Notes under the pieces: generated by a model
The model's database searches: none
Seen by the model: only the letters and a program-made list of their open reading frames with translations
Told to the model about the DNA's origin: nothing
NCBI GenBank assembly: GCA_947561395.2
Contig: OX387184.1
Span: forward strand, 1,426,001-1,490,000
Origin: Buxus sempervirens
Taxonomy: Eukaryota > Streptophyta > Magnoliopsida > Buxales > Buxaceae
Direction of reading: 5' to 3'
DNA: 64,000 bases
Shown: positions 25,362-36,489 of the stretch, in pieces
How positions within the stretch are numbered: the first letter of the stretch is position 1
How the letters are laid out: every line of letters begins with the position of its first letter
Translations under genes and position numbers: made by a program

Positions 25362-28300
25362 GTATATGTATTAAGTATATGTATATGTATGTATGTATGT
25401 ATGTATGTGTGTGTGTATGTAAATGTATAGCCATGTCGTATGTATGTGTGTGTGTGTGTAAATGTATAGCCATGTCATATTACGTAGGCATGCATATGTA
25501 TGCATGTACTTGTATGTGTATGAACTAAAAGGGAACTAAGGGGAAACTCGTTTACCACAACACAAAAGAAGAAGTTACTGTTTTTTGTTCCACCAAAACA
25601 AAAGAAGAAGTTACTGTTTATAATTCCACCAAATGCCATAGATTGACGGAAGAAAAGATCAGTATGCTATCAAACAGTCAGAGAATAAGACAAATGACTT
25701 GTCTGTTGCAGAAGCCCCAATCAATCACTGTATATTCTGTGAAATTGTTGGCACGCTTTTGCTGCGGAGTCCAATGGATTTACCCCTAATTGTAATCCCG
25801 CAATGTCAAAACCCTCTGTTGTCAAGACTATTGTTTAGTGATTTTCTTATGGGGAAGATTCTTAACTTAAAATAACCTTTACATATCCATACATTTTATT
25901 GAACTTTATATGATAAAAAACCTCACAAAGGAAAAGTTAAATTTTATCCTTCAATGATACAAGCCATTCATATACAATATCTATATCATATATACTCACT
26001 TTGATAACACTTGAGAAGAAGACAATAGAACACAGCCATATTTGTGTCTAACTTATATGATAAACCAGACCTAAGGAAAACTCACATTTTACATCTTTTG
26101 AGTAGTACCAAATTAGTGTTTTTCAAAAAATAACAAACTGCATTTTTAGAGGGGGGGAAAAACCAGCTACAACAGGGTCAAGCAAACAGCAACAGACTAT
26201 GAAAAATAAATCTTAACCCCAACAGCCACATCACACGACCAACAAGCCCACACCAACCCTGAATATGATAAGCCAAGAAACCAACTCAGACAACAATAAC
26301 CAAGAGCTGTAAACCTCCACAATAAGACATTGCCAGGTAGCAGTTCTCTACACAAAGATTCCTTCTAGACCGCCTTTCTAACAAGTGTAATTTCAAGGCT
26401 GTCAGCAGACCTGATTTTTCTCAAGAATGAAATGTTCATCAACAATGAGAAATATCTATCTAACTGCACCAATTGTCACCCTCTTCATGAGTAATCAGAC
26501 GCCCCAGATATCCAATAGAAAACCATGAGAAGATCTCCCTCCACCTGAAGATTGTAGATTTGCGAGACAAGGCTTTCCTAGGCTAGAAACAAAAAAATGC
26601 TTCTCTTCTTTTCCTTTCCTTTTAATTTGGGATAATAAAAAGATGTCTCTCTAATTGCTTCTTCAACCTTAATCACATAGAGAAACTTAATCCTTAGAAG
26701 ATCATCAGATTGCTTCTTCAACCTTAATCTGACTAGTGCTCAAACACATAGAGAAACTTAATCATTAAAGATTATCAGACTTTTTTGTTGGGCTGCATCA
26801 AAAGACGATAAAAAAATTTTCCTTGGGCTGATTATTTCCTAAATCAAACATACTTATTACAAACCTGGTAATTCTGAAATTTTGAATAATGATAAGATGA
26901 AATTACACAGTCATGGAAACAGTGCAGCTAATCCCTAATAATTCAAACAACGCATAGATGATGAAGATGATGACAAAGATCACAACATCAGAAGGTGCTT
27001 ACTTCATTGACCGGAGATCCCAAAACTGGATTGAAGAGTCGCATATTGCTGCAAGAGCATTCTGGTCATGTGGGTCCCATGCTCCACCAGACAAATAATG
27101 CAGCATGCCAACAGATTCCTGTGATTGTACCTAAATTTCATAACAAGATCTGAGCATGTGTCAGAAAAAGAATTTGATGTAGCATAACTAAGCACTTAAT
27201 TACTTTGTAACAGGTCTCATAAATCATGTCTTGCATAGCATAAAAAAGTAAGGTCCAAAGTACCCTCATCCAACAGAACTTAAGACCTGATAATACATAT
27301 TAAATAGTTGAAAAATCAGCAATGCACCATGTGCAGTACGAAATCTGAGTTTCATAATTTATGTCAATTGAGAAGGTTGCCTTCTCCAACAAGTACTAGA
27401 AATGAAAATGAAAATAAAAGAACCACTAGAAAAAAAAAATGACATAATCAAGTGAGATAATTGGGATAAAAAAATAAGATGAAACAAAAAATGGACAGAA
27501 AGGAAAACAGAAAAGAGATCCTAACCAAATACCCAGATCCATGCATGCGACAAGCAAAACCCCAGAAAGCCTTTACAATTATAGTCAATAAAGCAGGACA
27601 GTCAAAATTTAAACAAGAATGTGGAAAAGAAGAATACCATCCAATGCTTGAGATCGCCTAGATTTTCAAATGAAAGAATTTAGTGATACTCTTAACAGCT
27701 AGGAAAAGGAAAATAGAAAACGCCAGTGAAAAAATGGGAAACAGTTTCCATTAAATTCTTAAAGAACTCGATTATGGACCAGACCTTTGCCGTCCTTTTT
27801 GAAGAGTCTAAGCTCCAGAAAAAAATATTTTCCTCATCAATGCTGATCAATTTATCATGCCTTCCAGACGGCCACCAAAGTACACTGTTGAGTACACACC
27901 AATACAAAGAAATGATTTAAATAATAAAAAAAAATGCAAGGATCAGATGGGGAAAACATGCTATAAATGACAAGAAAATCAAAAATCAAGAGCTAAAATA
28001 GCATCATGTAACACAAGCTCAAAATGCTCAATATTCTAGGTCAATACCCTCATCATATTAGTATAGTGTACAAAGTTAAAATCATTATATCTTCTGATGT
28101 CTCGGGGGAAACTATGACACGTAAAAAAAAAAATTTGAGGTGAATATGGTCACATAGATAGACTTTCACAACCCTCACAACCAACAAGAAAATTTCATGC
28201 AAATAACATAACTAATTTAACAGCATTCCTAAAACAGTGATCAATCATATATCATTAGTATTTACTCAGATGATTCAGAAACCTTCATTATAAACTCAGA

Positions 28301-31280
28301 CATATGATCTTGTGAGGACCAAACTAAAAGAAAATCACTTCATTAGATTTAATCAGAAGTGACGAGCCACAATAATTACCCTATCTTCCTCAAAGGGTTA
28401 AGAGGTTCTTTCTTCTTGCCATATGAGTTAGAGTGATGTGAACAGAATTCCAAAACTGATAACTTTAAAGTTACTACAAAAAAAATATACAGATTTATAG
28501 CATATATCAGAGCATGCATATACAGAAAACTGTAGTTGTATGTCCATGCTAACATATGCGGGATAACAAGTTATATCATGATATTTATTGAACACCAATT
28601 TTAAAAATTGGATAGATTAGTCACTTATGCACATTGCACATAGACCCCTTGACATTTGGAAAATACCAAAAACCTTCCTTCAAATATGCGCAAATGGTCA
28701 CAAAGTCCCCTTTTGTCTAAGAAAAATATTGAAAAGACCAAACTACCCCTTGAGATTGAGTTCATTGAGACAGCAATATATATATCCAACTCAAATTGAA
28801 GAGTTAATGCAAATAAAAAAAATTTAACAAAAATAAACTTTCAATTTCCTCCATTTGCCATTCTCTAGAAGTTTCTTTATAAATGTTTGAATAAGGATAA
28901 TTTTGTCATTTTGTACAAAAGGTAAAGTATTTCGATAAAAGGATTTTAGTTATAAAACCTTTTTTTTAGCTGACATAAGCAACTTTTATCCTGGAAGAGG
29001 GCTTTCTGACCATTTGTGCATATGTGAAGGGAGCTTTTGGCTTTTTCCAAATTTCAAGGGGGTCTATGTGCATAATTGACAACCCTCACGGGTAATAGGT
29101 GTAATAAACCCCCCACCCCCACAACAAAAAAAGAGGAAAAGAGTATGAAGATCAGTTGTGGATAGTAATGGTAGAGAAGAAGGCTTAGGACATTACTAAA
29201 TGGTAATTTGCGTAAAAGGAAAAACTAAATGGCACATACTCCATGATCATGTAAACCAAGCTACAGGTATAGGGAAAAAATGATTTTCAAAAGCTCTCCC
29301 CTTTTAACAGTTATGCTGCTTAATAAAGTGTTCTTTTCACCATGCCTTGTTGGTCAAGTCATTTGATCCCAGATCTGTTGTTTTTCCATGATTAGAGATA
29401 ACCAAGTGGGTAAGAAAAACCATAAGAAATTCAGTGTGTAAGATCTTTTGCACACACATATGATACATTAAATAAAATATCATGCATGAGCAAAAAGGTG
29501 GAGAGTGAAGATGATTTTATAGAAGGAACTAGCGCTGCATTCTGGAAGTCACATGTACTATTAAAGTATCATGTAACAGATGAAAATAGTATTGAAATGA
29601 AAATGATATAATTATAACAATTACACAATCCATGTTTTCTGCATCAGAACAATGATCAACAAAGAAATAACTTGTTCAAATATTAAGATCAGCTTAAAAA
29701 GTTTTATGAATGGATAAGTCATGAATCCCCAGATATAGATCTAATATGTTATGAAACTAAGGAAATATCTAATGGCGACATGAAATAAAGAATGCTTGGG
29801 ATAAGATTTAAAGCTAAAAAGAACAACTGGTGTCAGCTTAAAAAAGGCATGAACAGAAATACGGGAAAATAAATGAGATCCCATGGTCAAACAGGGTGGG
29901 ATGGCGAAACAAGATTCATGCAGCTTTTACAAAATAGTTGGGATAATCCTTGGATGATGAATGCTAATGATCCCAATTTATGTAAAATACATACTGTGGA
30001 ATAAAAGTATATATCCAGTAGCAAGTATAACTCCAGTAGCAAATAACTCACCATTTGATTTTGCAATTGTGCACATCAAGGGAGACAAGTTGTTCCAACT
30101 GTGGAGAATTTGACTGGCCATATAACTCGGGAATCTGCCACATTGCTGCTCCATTTGATTCACCTTCAATAAGATACTGCACTATCAAAACCACTCTATG
30201 TCCTTGAATCCATGAAAGATTTTAATGAAAGAAACAACAAAGATGGTGAAAAATAAGTAAACAAACTCTTCTATATGGTAAGAGAAGGATCAAGAATAAT
30301 TAGAGGAAAAGAAAATCATTATAACCTTGGCAACCAGAATAAATTTGCCATCCAATATGCTAATTACAAATGAAAAAAACTGATCATGATATTAGATTAA
30401 ATTTTGAAGAGCGATGGAAATAATGGAGAAGTAATGGAAAATCTATGACTTTATCATCAAGCTGCCAATAGATTTTAAGATCAAAGCCACAAGAATTAAA
30501 TGGCCAAATAGTCCCCAAAAAGCTGCCAAAGCGTTACAAAGTAGGGAGATTGCCTGATTGCGTATAGTGCAGGCCAAGAAATTTATCAACAAAAAGCGAC
30601 TCAGTTGAGGTCATATAATTTCCCCTTCAATCACCTAAAACATTATTTACATTGCCAATAACTTGAATTCGGTAAATCTCGATACAGATCCGAGTCTAAT
30701 AATATTTATATATTGATAGCATTGTCGCGGATAAGGATTAGTTTAACTATCGGCCTTCATTCACATGAAATTTCAAATTAAAATAAGAATGTATGAATTA
30801 GATGACAACATCAATCGCCTACCGGATGAGAAGACTGTGGTGAAAATTCGTTGATCGAACGGACAAGAGGCGAGGTCCCAGATCTCATTAGGATGGGAAA
30901 ACAAACCCTCACAGATGAGTTCAGTTCCGGATGACGAGAGCCGGATCAGATGAACCTGGAAGATTAGAAAAAAAAAAGAATTAAAAAAACCGAAAGAAAC
31001 AATTTGATTCCACTGACATCGAAAACGATCCCGAATATAAGTCTATTAAAATCAGCGAATCGACCTCGTTCTCTTCTTTGAGACTGAGAGTTCCAGAAAT
31101 AAAGCTTGTGTGGTCGGTATCTGCTTTGACGTCTGCAATGCATCTGGCCTGGATATTGATAGAGATTTAGAAACCCAAAATCTAGGTTAATGGACAATAG
31201 TTGTACAGAGAAATCGCCCGTGGTTTTCACTTCACCTGGTACTTCAGACCATAACCGATGCCAGTTGATCCTCCTTGCAT
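22082..31280 (-). CDS. EIPR1/TSSC1-like WD40 protein (EARP-interacting protein homologue)
   Basis: Thirteen exons: 31280-31236, 31148-31065, 30955-30823, 30163-30052, 27884-27785, 27130-27003, 24956-24887, 23841-23753, 23501-23456, 23082-23009, 22898-22825, 22742-22684 and 22123-22082. They total 1056 nt, 351 residues plus TGA, with consistent phases. The protein begins MQGGSTGIGYGLKYQ and carries WD40 blades: FSHPNEIWDLASCPFDQRI, VLWWPSGRHDKLIS, GGAWDPHD with FWDLRSM, TAEDESGIRIWDLRMAN, GHSHWTWAVHFNPVYDGLIL, SAGTDSAVNLW and YEDSVYGLAWSSREPLIF. In animals EIPR1 binds the EARP/GARP tethering complexes and promotes endosomal recycling and vesicle cargo sorting; a similar role in plants is inferred. 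Length and order fit the plant orthologue. Four of twelve donors begin GTC (after exons 2, 5, 9 and 10), which is unusual; the reading frame still closes across each of them. Confidence 0.93.
23432..23455. repeat. (GA)n microsatellite at an EIPR1 splice donor
   Basis: The GA run on the plus strand is a CT run on the gene strand. It starts at the GT of the exon 9 donor (exon ends at 23456), so the donor reads GTCTCTCTCT. Confidence 0.85.
25329..25500. repeat. compound (CA)n(TA)n(TATG)n microsatellite in EIPR1 intron 6
   Basis: CA repeats at about 25329-25352 pass into TA and then TATG/TGTG repeats. A segment with AAATGTATAGCCATGTC is present twice. Open frames across it on both strands are products of the repeat. 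Confidence 0.85.
28621..29080. mobile_element. MITE-like inverted repeat in EIPR1 intron 4
   Basis: The left end (GCACATAGACCCCTTGA, then CAAATGGTCA further in) is matched in reverse by the right end (TTTCAAGGGGGTCTATGTGC, TGACCATTTGTGCATATG). Arms are about 80-100 bp with mismatches. No coding capacity; no clear target duplication. Confidence 0.6.
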
Positions 31281-31479
31281 CGCCGCTGCACTCGCTGTTT
31301 TTTCCGATCCCAAGTCTGAAGAAGCTGTTTCGGTACTAATTTTCTTTTCCTTTGGGGCGCAACTTAAGCCTTAAGGGCTGGTCGGTCCACACAAAACCAA
31401 TTTTTCATATTCAAGTTCGATAATGCATCAAAATGAGGCCCCGCAGGTTAAGACGAATCTTATTTATTCGAACAAGCGG

Positions 31480-31737
31480 GGTGCACGTGCAGTATTGCAC
31501 GTATCTATACCTATATCTATAACAATACTTCCTTTGGGAATAGTGCCGATCAAAATACAATACGCATCTTTCCAAAATAATCCTTATACACTATTGAAAA
31601 GATTTATTAATAAAAGAATATAAAAGTCAAAACAATTTTGATTTTTTCAAAAACTTGACAATCAGTTTTTGCAACTATTTCGTCCCATATTTTCTCCTTC
31701 CGTCCCTTCCCTATAATATTGCACGTGCATCCTGCTA
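31480..31737. mobile_element. possible short inverted-repeat element
   Basis: GGTGCACGTGCAGTATTGCAC on the left is matched in reverse by AATATTGCACGTGCATCC on the right. It lies in the EIPR1-HCF244 spacer. The arms are short, so this is tentative. Confidence 0.35.
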
Positions 31738-32422
31738 GTCAAGATTAAAATTTTAGGAAATTTAAGGGATAAAGAATTGTTAAAAGGTATTTCTTTACAA
31801 AGGAAAAAGACAAAATTACCCGTGGAAGTATATAAGACAAAATAACATTAGAGGGTTGTTTTAGGGAAAAAAAAAATAGTTTGGCACGCTTCCCAAAGGA
31901 CACCTCGTGTTACAATATAATATATATCAGCAGGGATGCATGTACAATATTGCATGTAGAGAAAGGGAATGAGGAGAGAAGTGGTGGGAGTAGTTACATT
32001 GTGGTTGGGTTTTGAACAAAAATATTGAGTTTAGAGCGTAGAACCCTGTATTGTTGAAATCCAAACTACACATGGAATAGACATTTTGGGAAAGTTATGA
32101 ATTGTTTAAGGCACACTTCCCAAGAGACCTTTTGCGTTATATATAGTATAGATAGATATGGATTATGGGCTCTATTCATCGTCATCGAAGTTTCGGGTGC
32201 CCTTATGGCTGGGACCTCACCAATGGGGTGGTTCACGAACCAATTCCCAGGCATTGTCAAAAAATATCAATTTGAAATCATCTCCTGTTTTCTCCAGTGA
32301 GTTGTTGGCATTTGGAACATTAGAAAGTTGTAGGGTTTTTGTTGTTGAGAGTGTAAACAATATATTTTGAGAGAGAACCTCCAAATTGTGAGTTGCGTAG
32401 TTTCTTATTTAGGATAAAATTA

Positions 32423-32740
32423 GGGGAAATTGGGTTTTAGTGATACTTTTCAAAAACAATCCAAGTTCAATAATCTAATTGTCGGTGATTATAAAGTAGT
32501 GAAGCTTTTTTAAATAGTTGAGAAGAGGTATCATTTTACTACTCACAAGAAATTTCTTTCAAAAAAAACATGCTCTCAAGATACTTGTTAACAAATTTTT
32601 ACTTATTATCATTTAATTAGATTAAGAAGTGACACTCATTCTCAATTATTTTAAAAAATATAGCTATTTTTCAATTACCAAGAATTAGGTAACTAAACCT
32701 GAATTATCTTTAAAAAGTATCACAAAAAACCAACTTTCCC
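32423..32740. mobile_element. MITE, GGGGAAATTGG family, copy 1
   Basis: Terminal inverted repeats start GGGGAAATTGGGTTTTAGTG and return as CACAAAAAACCAACTTTCCC. The family has related copies at about 44643-45012, 56092-56331 and 59778-60139. Non-coding, AT-rich. Confidence 0.65.
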
Positions 32741-32915
32741 AATAAAACTAAAACAAAATGTAATCCCAAATAAAATCTTACAATGTATTATCGTAGGTAG
32801 CCTTTCATGCAATCTTCCTTTATAAGGCTTACAAAAACAACCTAGTTAAATACTGGCATATAGTTGACAAAATCTCAACAAATACTTAGAACATTTCCTT
32901 TTTGCATGTTATGAA

Positions 32916-33167
32916 TAGGGGTGCAACTCGGTTCGGTTCGGTCTAGGTTGATTTCAACCCAAGACCAAACCAAAAATATATATAGTTAAACTGAACCGAA
33001 CCGAACCAACTAAACCGAACCGAAAATATATAAAAAAACCAAAACCAAACCGAACCGAACTACATGAAAACTATTTGGTTCGATTCAATTCGGTTCGGGT
33101 TAGACCAATATATTCTTATCTCAAAAAAAGGTTTTTTTTTGTAATATCCTTAAAGTTTAACATATAT

Positions 33168-33225
<58 letters not shown>

Positions 33226-33485
33226 CATAGATTATATATTATAATATATATATATATATATATATGAATTCGGTTCGGTTTAGGGAAATACATGAACTCG
33301 GTTTGGTTTCGGTTCAATTCGGTTTAACCGAACATGAAACTCAAAACCGAACCGACCTAGTTCAGTTTAGGGATTTTTTGACCAAAACCGAACCGAACCG
33401 AACCACTATAAAACCGAACCAAATCGAATCTAAGTCGGTTTGTGTCGGTTCAGGTTTGGTTTTAACGGACCGAGTTGCACCCCTA
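32916..33485. mobile_element. hAT-like MITE rich in GGTTCGGTT, copy 1
   Basis: Ends TAGGGGTGCAACTCGG and CCGAGTTGCACCCCTA are perfect inverted repeats. The 8-bp flanks GTTATGAA at 32908-32915 and 33486-33493 are an exact target duplication, as hAT transposases make. The interior consists of runs of GGTTCGGTT/AACCGAACC and a central (AT)n tract (about 33172-33224). No transposase frame. A second copy is at 62061-62509. Confidence 0.88.
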
Positions 33486-33565
33486 GTTATGAAAGTAAGA
33501 CTAGTATAGGTTTAGTTACACATGTTTAAGACCATTAAAACAAATTCCAAGGTTCTTTTTCTTTC

Positions 33566-34107
33566 GGCATATTTACAATTTACCCCCTTGAGGTTTTATA
33601 CAATCCTACTTTCTCTTTTGAGGTTTTTGAAATGCCAATTTATCATCCTAAGGTTTGTTATGTGTAACTATCTCCTCCTTCTAGCTATAAATTTGGCTGT
33701 TAAAATTTTAACAGTGTTGATGCAGTGGCAAAATATAAAATAAGTATTGATAGTTTTGCTCCCTTATTTTGATTAATTAAAATTAAATACCGAGGTCATC
33801 CTTTAATGCTTTGGTTCAATGTTTACAATATTGATTTGAATGGAAAAAACTAGACTCAGATTCCCATTTGCCTTAGAGGGTATTTTTGGTATTCAAGGCC
33901 TAAATAAAACTTTATTTCCTTTTAAATGTAAATAAAGAGGGTTAAATCTGTTAATTAAAATTTTTCTAGTTATAATTTCAAGGTCAAACGTCTAAAAGGG
34001 AAAGATTGTCGCATTAAAAAGACCTCAAGATGGTAAATTGTATTTTAAAAACCTCAAGGGGAAAAATGGAATCGTTGAAAATCCAAGGAAGTAATTTGTA
34101 AATATCC
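33566..34107. mobile_element. MITE-like long inverted repeat
   Basis: The left arm GGCATATTTACAATTTAC...CCTTGAGGTTTT is matched in reverse by AAAACCTCAAGG...GTAATTTGTAAATATCC. The arms are about 100 bp and Mutator-like in style. No coding region and no convincing target duplication. Confidence 0.6.
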
Positions 34108-34373
34108 CTTTCCTTTTTTTTTTTTTTGTTTTTTTTTCTAGTTTTGGGTTTAACGGCTAGTCTCAATGTCTCATGTTAAGATACCGGCTTTTAAGTGGAT
34201 CACTTCCTGTGGTGGTTTTATCTACAATCCTTAAGTGAAGCCTCTACAGGATGCAAATACGTGTCCTCTAGCTGAAAATCATGAGTTGTGTGTTTGCATC
34301 CTGCGAAGACTTTAATTAAAGGCTGCAGATAGAGCCACAAGAGGACATGAATTGGCTTTTAAGAGCTTTTCAG

Positions 34374-36105
34374 TAGAGCTGTAAGTTTGGCCCGGACCGC
34401 CCGAAGCCCGCCCAACCCAGCCCGAATAACAGCCCGATTTAAGAAATAAGTTTGGGTTTGGGTTTGGGCCGGGCTCAATCTTGAGCCCGAAGTTTAGTAT
34501 GGGTTGGGCTCGGGCTCACAAGGTACAATCCGAAAAAACCCGAATAACCCGAAGTATATATACCACTAAAACCCCCTCCTGCAAACCTCCATACGATTGT
34601 GTCCTGCAAACCTAAAAGTTTCTTGTCTTCTCCCATATCTTTACCACGGAAGTTGGAATTGCTCGCGCCCTCTCAATGACTTACTGTCCCTCTCTTCTTT
34701 TATCAATACCTCACATCTCAGAGACAACCTAGCTAGACAAACCCCCAACAAAAGGAGCTCAATTGGCAAGAGCTAGCAATATAGTTGCCGTCGGCGTTGC
34801 TGTCAATACAGTGGGGTACAGTTCCAGCAACAAGGGATTTGCGATTGCTCACAAGGGATTTGCGATATAGATCCATCGCTCACAAGTCACAAGGGATTTG
34901 CGATTGCTATTTTTGTTAAATCGGGCATCTCATCTTTCCCCATTTGTTCATTGCTTTCAGGTACTGTTTAATTCCTCTCTTTTCTAGTACTCGATTTGGA
35001 TAAGATCCATTAATGTGTGCTTGGGAGGGTTTGTTTATTTTCCTCGGCTATGCACCATATAATCTAAAATTATTTACCTCTTTGACTACAAAGTTAGTTC
35101 AGATATTTCAATCCCCAATCTTTTACTGCTAGATGCAAAATTTCATTAAAATTTGATTTCCGATAAGGTAGCAAAACAGAAAATCTTGTTACTTTAGTAG
35201 TATTTTATTTTATGTTATTTTTAACATTAATATATATCCCCTAAAATCTTGATTTATTGTTCTTGTTTGGTCATAGGCAAATGAGTTATGTGTTTCTTAC
35301 ATAATTTTTTGGTTCTAATATTTGAAACGTAGATTCTAACTCAGCAAAAAAAAAAAAAAAAAAACATAGATTCTAAAGTAATTGGAAGAGATAGGAAACA
35401 TGAATATTAAGTCTATTAAAATTACAAAAGTTGATTGATTTTGTAAACGGTATTATTTTTAGATTAAGGTTTGAATACTTAAACAACGTGAAAATGCATT
35501 AAAACTAATTCTGGAATTTCAAATGGGGTAGGTCCTGTATGCAACATTGCAATTTTTGTGAAATAGTGATTGAGTGGGAAATGTAGGAATGACTTGCTAA
35601 TCAAGTCATCATTTTCTATCTATTGTTTCTTTGAGAGTAGAGGATGCCTTGTTAGGATTAATTCTGCTACTGTATTTGTTGTATTGTTGTTAATTCCATG
35701 CGTTATGATGGATGGTTGCATCAGATTGGAAGACATGTGAAACTCATAAATGTCTTAGTGAATATTTTGTTCTAAGGCTCTTTACACATATCAAAAGTTT
35801 AGTGGACTTATAGAGATCATTTTTTAACCTAATACACAAACAAGTCAATGTATGCCAATAAACTTTATTATATATATCGAAATATTGTAATTTTATATAT
35901 GTGAATGTATCATTGTATCAAGAAGAAAAAAAAGTTTGGGCTGGCCCGAACCCAACCCGAACTCAAGAAATAATTTTAGGGTTGGGTTTGGGCTCAAAGA
36001 GTTTGGGTTAGGGCGGGCCGAGGAGAGTTTGGGTTCACCAATTTTAGTTAGGGTTGAGCCCGAACTCATTGAAACCCAGCCCAGCCCGCCCTACTTACAG
36101 CTCTA
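34374..36105. mobile_element. 1.7-kb non-autonomous hAT-like element
   Basis: Ends TAGAGCTGTAAGT and ACTTACAGCTCTA are inverted repeats. Flanks CTTTTCAG (34366-34373) and CTTTTCGG (36106-36113) are an 8-bp target duplication with one mismatch. Sub-terminal regions carry many GCCCGAA/TTCGGGC and GGGTTTGGGC motifs. The interior has a GGGATTTGCGATTGC repeat near 34840-34910 and no transposase frame. It lies in the spacer upstream of HCF244. Confidence 0.78.
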
Positions 36106-36489
36106 CTTTTCGGTACTTAAAAAAGTCTTATGGTATATGCCAACTTCTTCTTTTGAGGATCGAATGTGTGAAATTTAAAATTCGAAAGTGAGATTACTGA
36201 GATAAGGATCTGTGTTTTTTCCTACACATTATCAATTTTGTCAAGTCATGTAATTTCGAGAGTCAGTGAATGAGGAGTGAAGAGGACCCCATCGAAGGAG
36301 AGAGGACAGAAAGAGAAGGACGTGATCCATACACAGAAACGACGTGGCTGGATTGGCATCAGTTGCTCCTCACCCCTCCCTCAGCAGTGCGCCGTCTCTC
36401 TCCATAAAATGTGGGGAGGGAGGAAGCCAGAGACAAAAGGGACAATTTAGTTGTGCAGTTTAGCAGCAGAGCACGGCGGACAAGGAACT

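Noticed and set aside
25227..25473. Open frames encoding HTHTHT and similar runs
   Set aside because: Products of the CA/TA/TATG microsatellite.
33566..34107. 9-bp target duplication for the long inverted repeat
   Set aside because: The flanks are both T/C-rich but do not match exactly, so no duplication is claimed.
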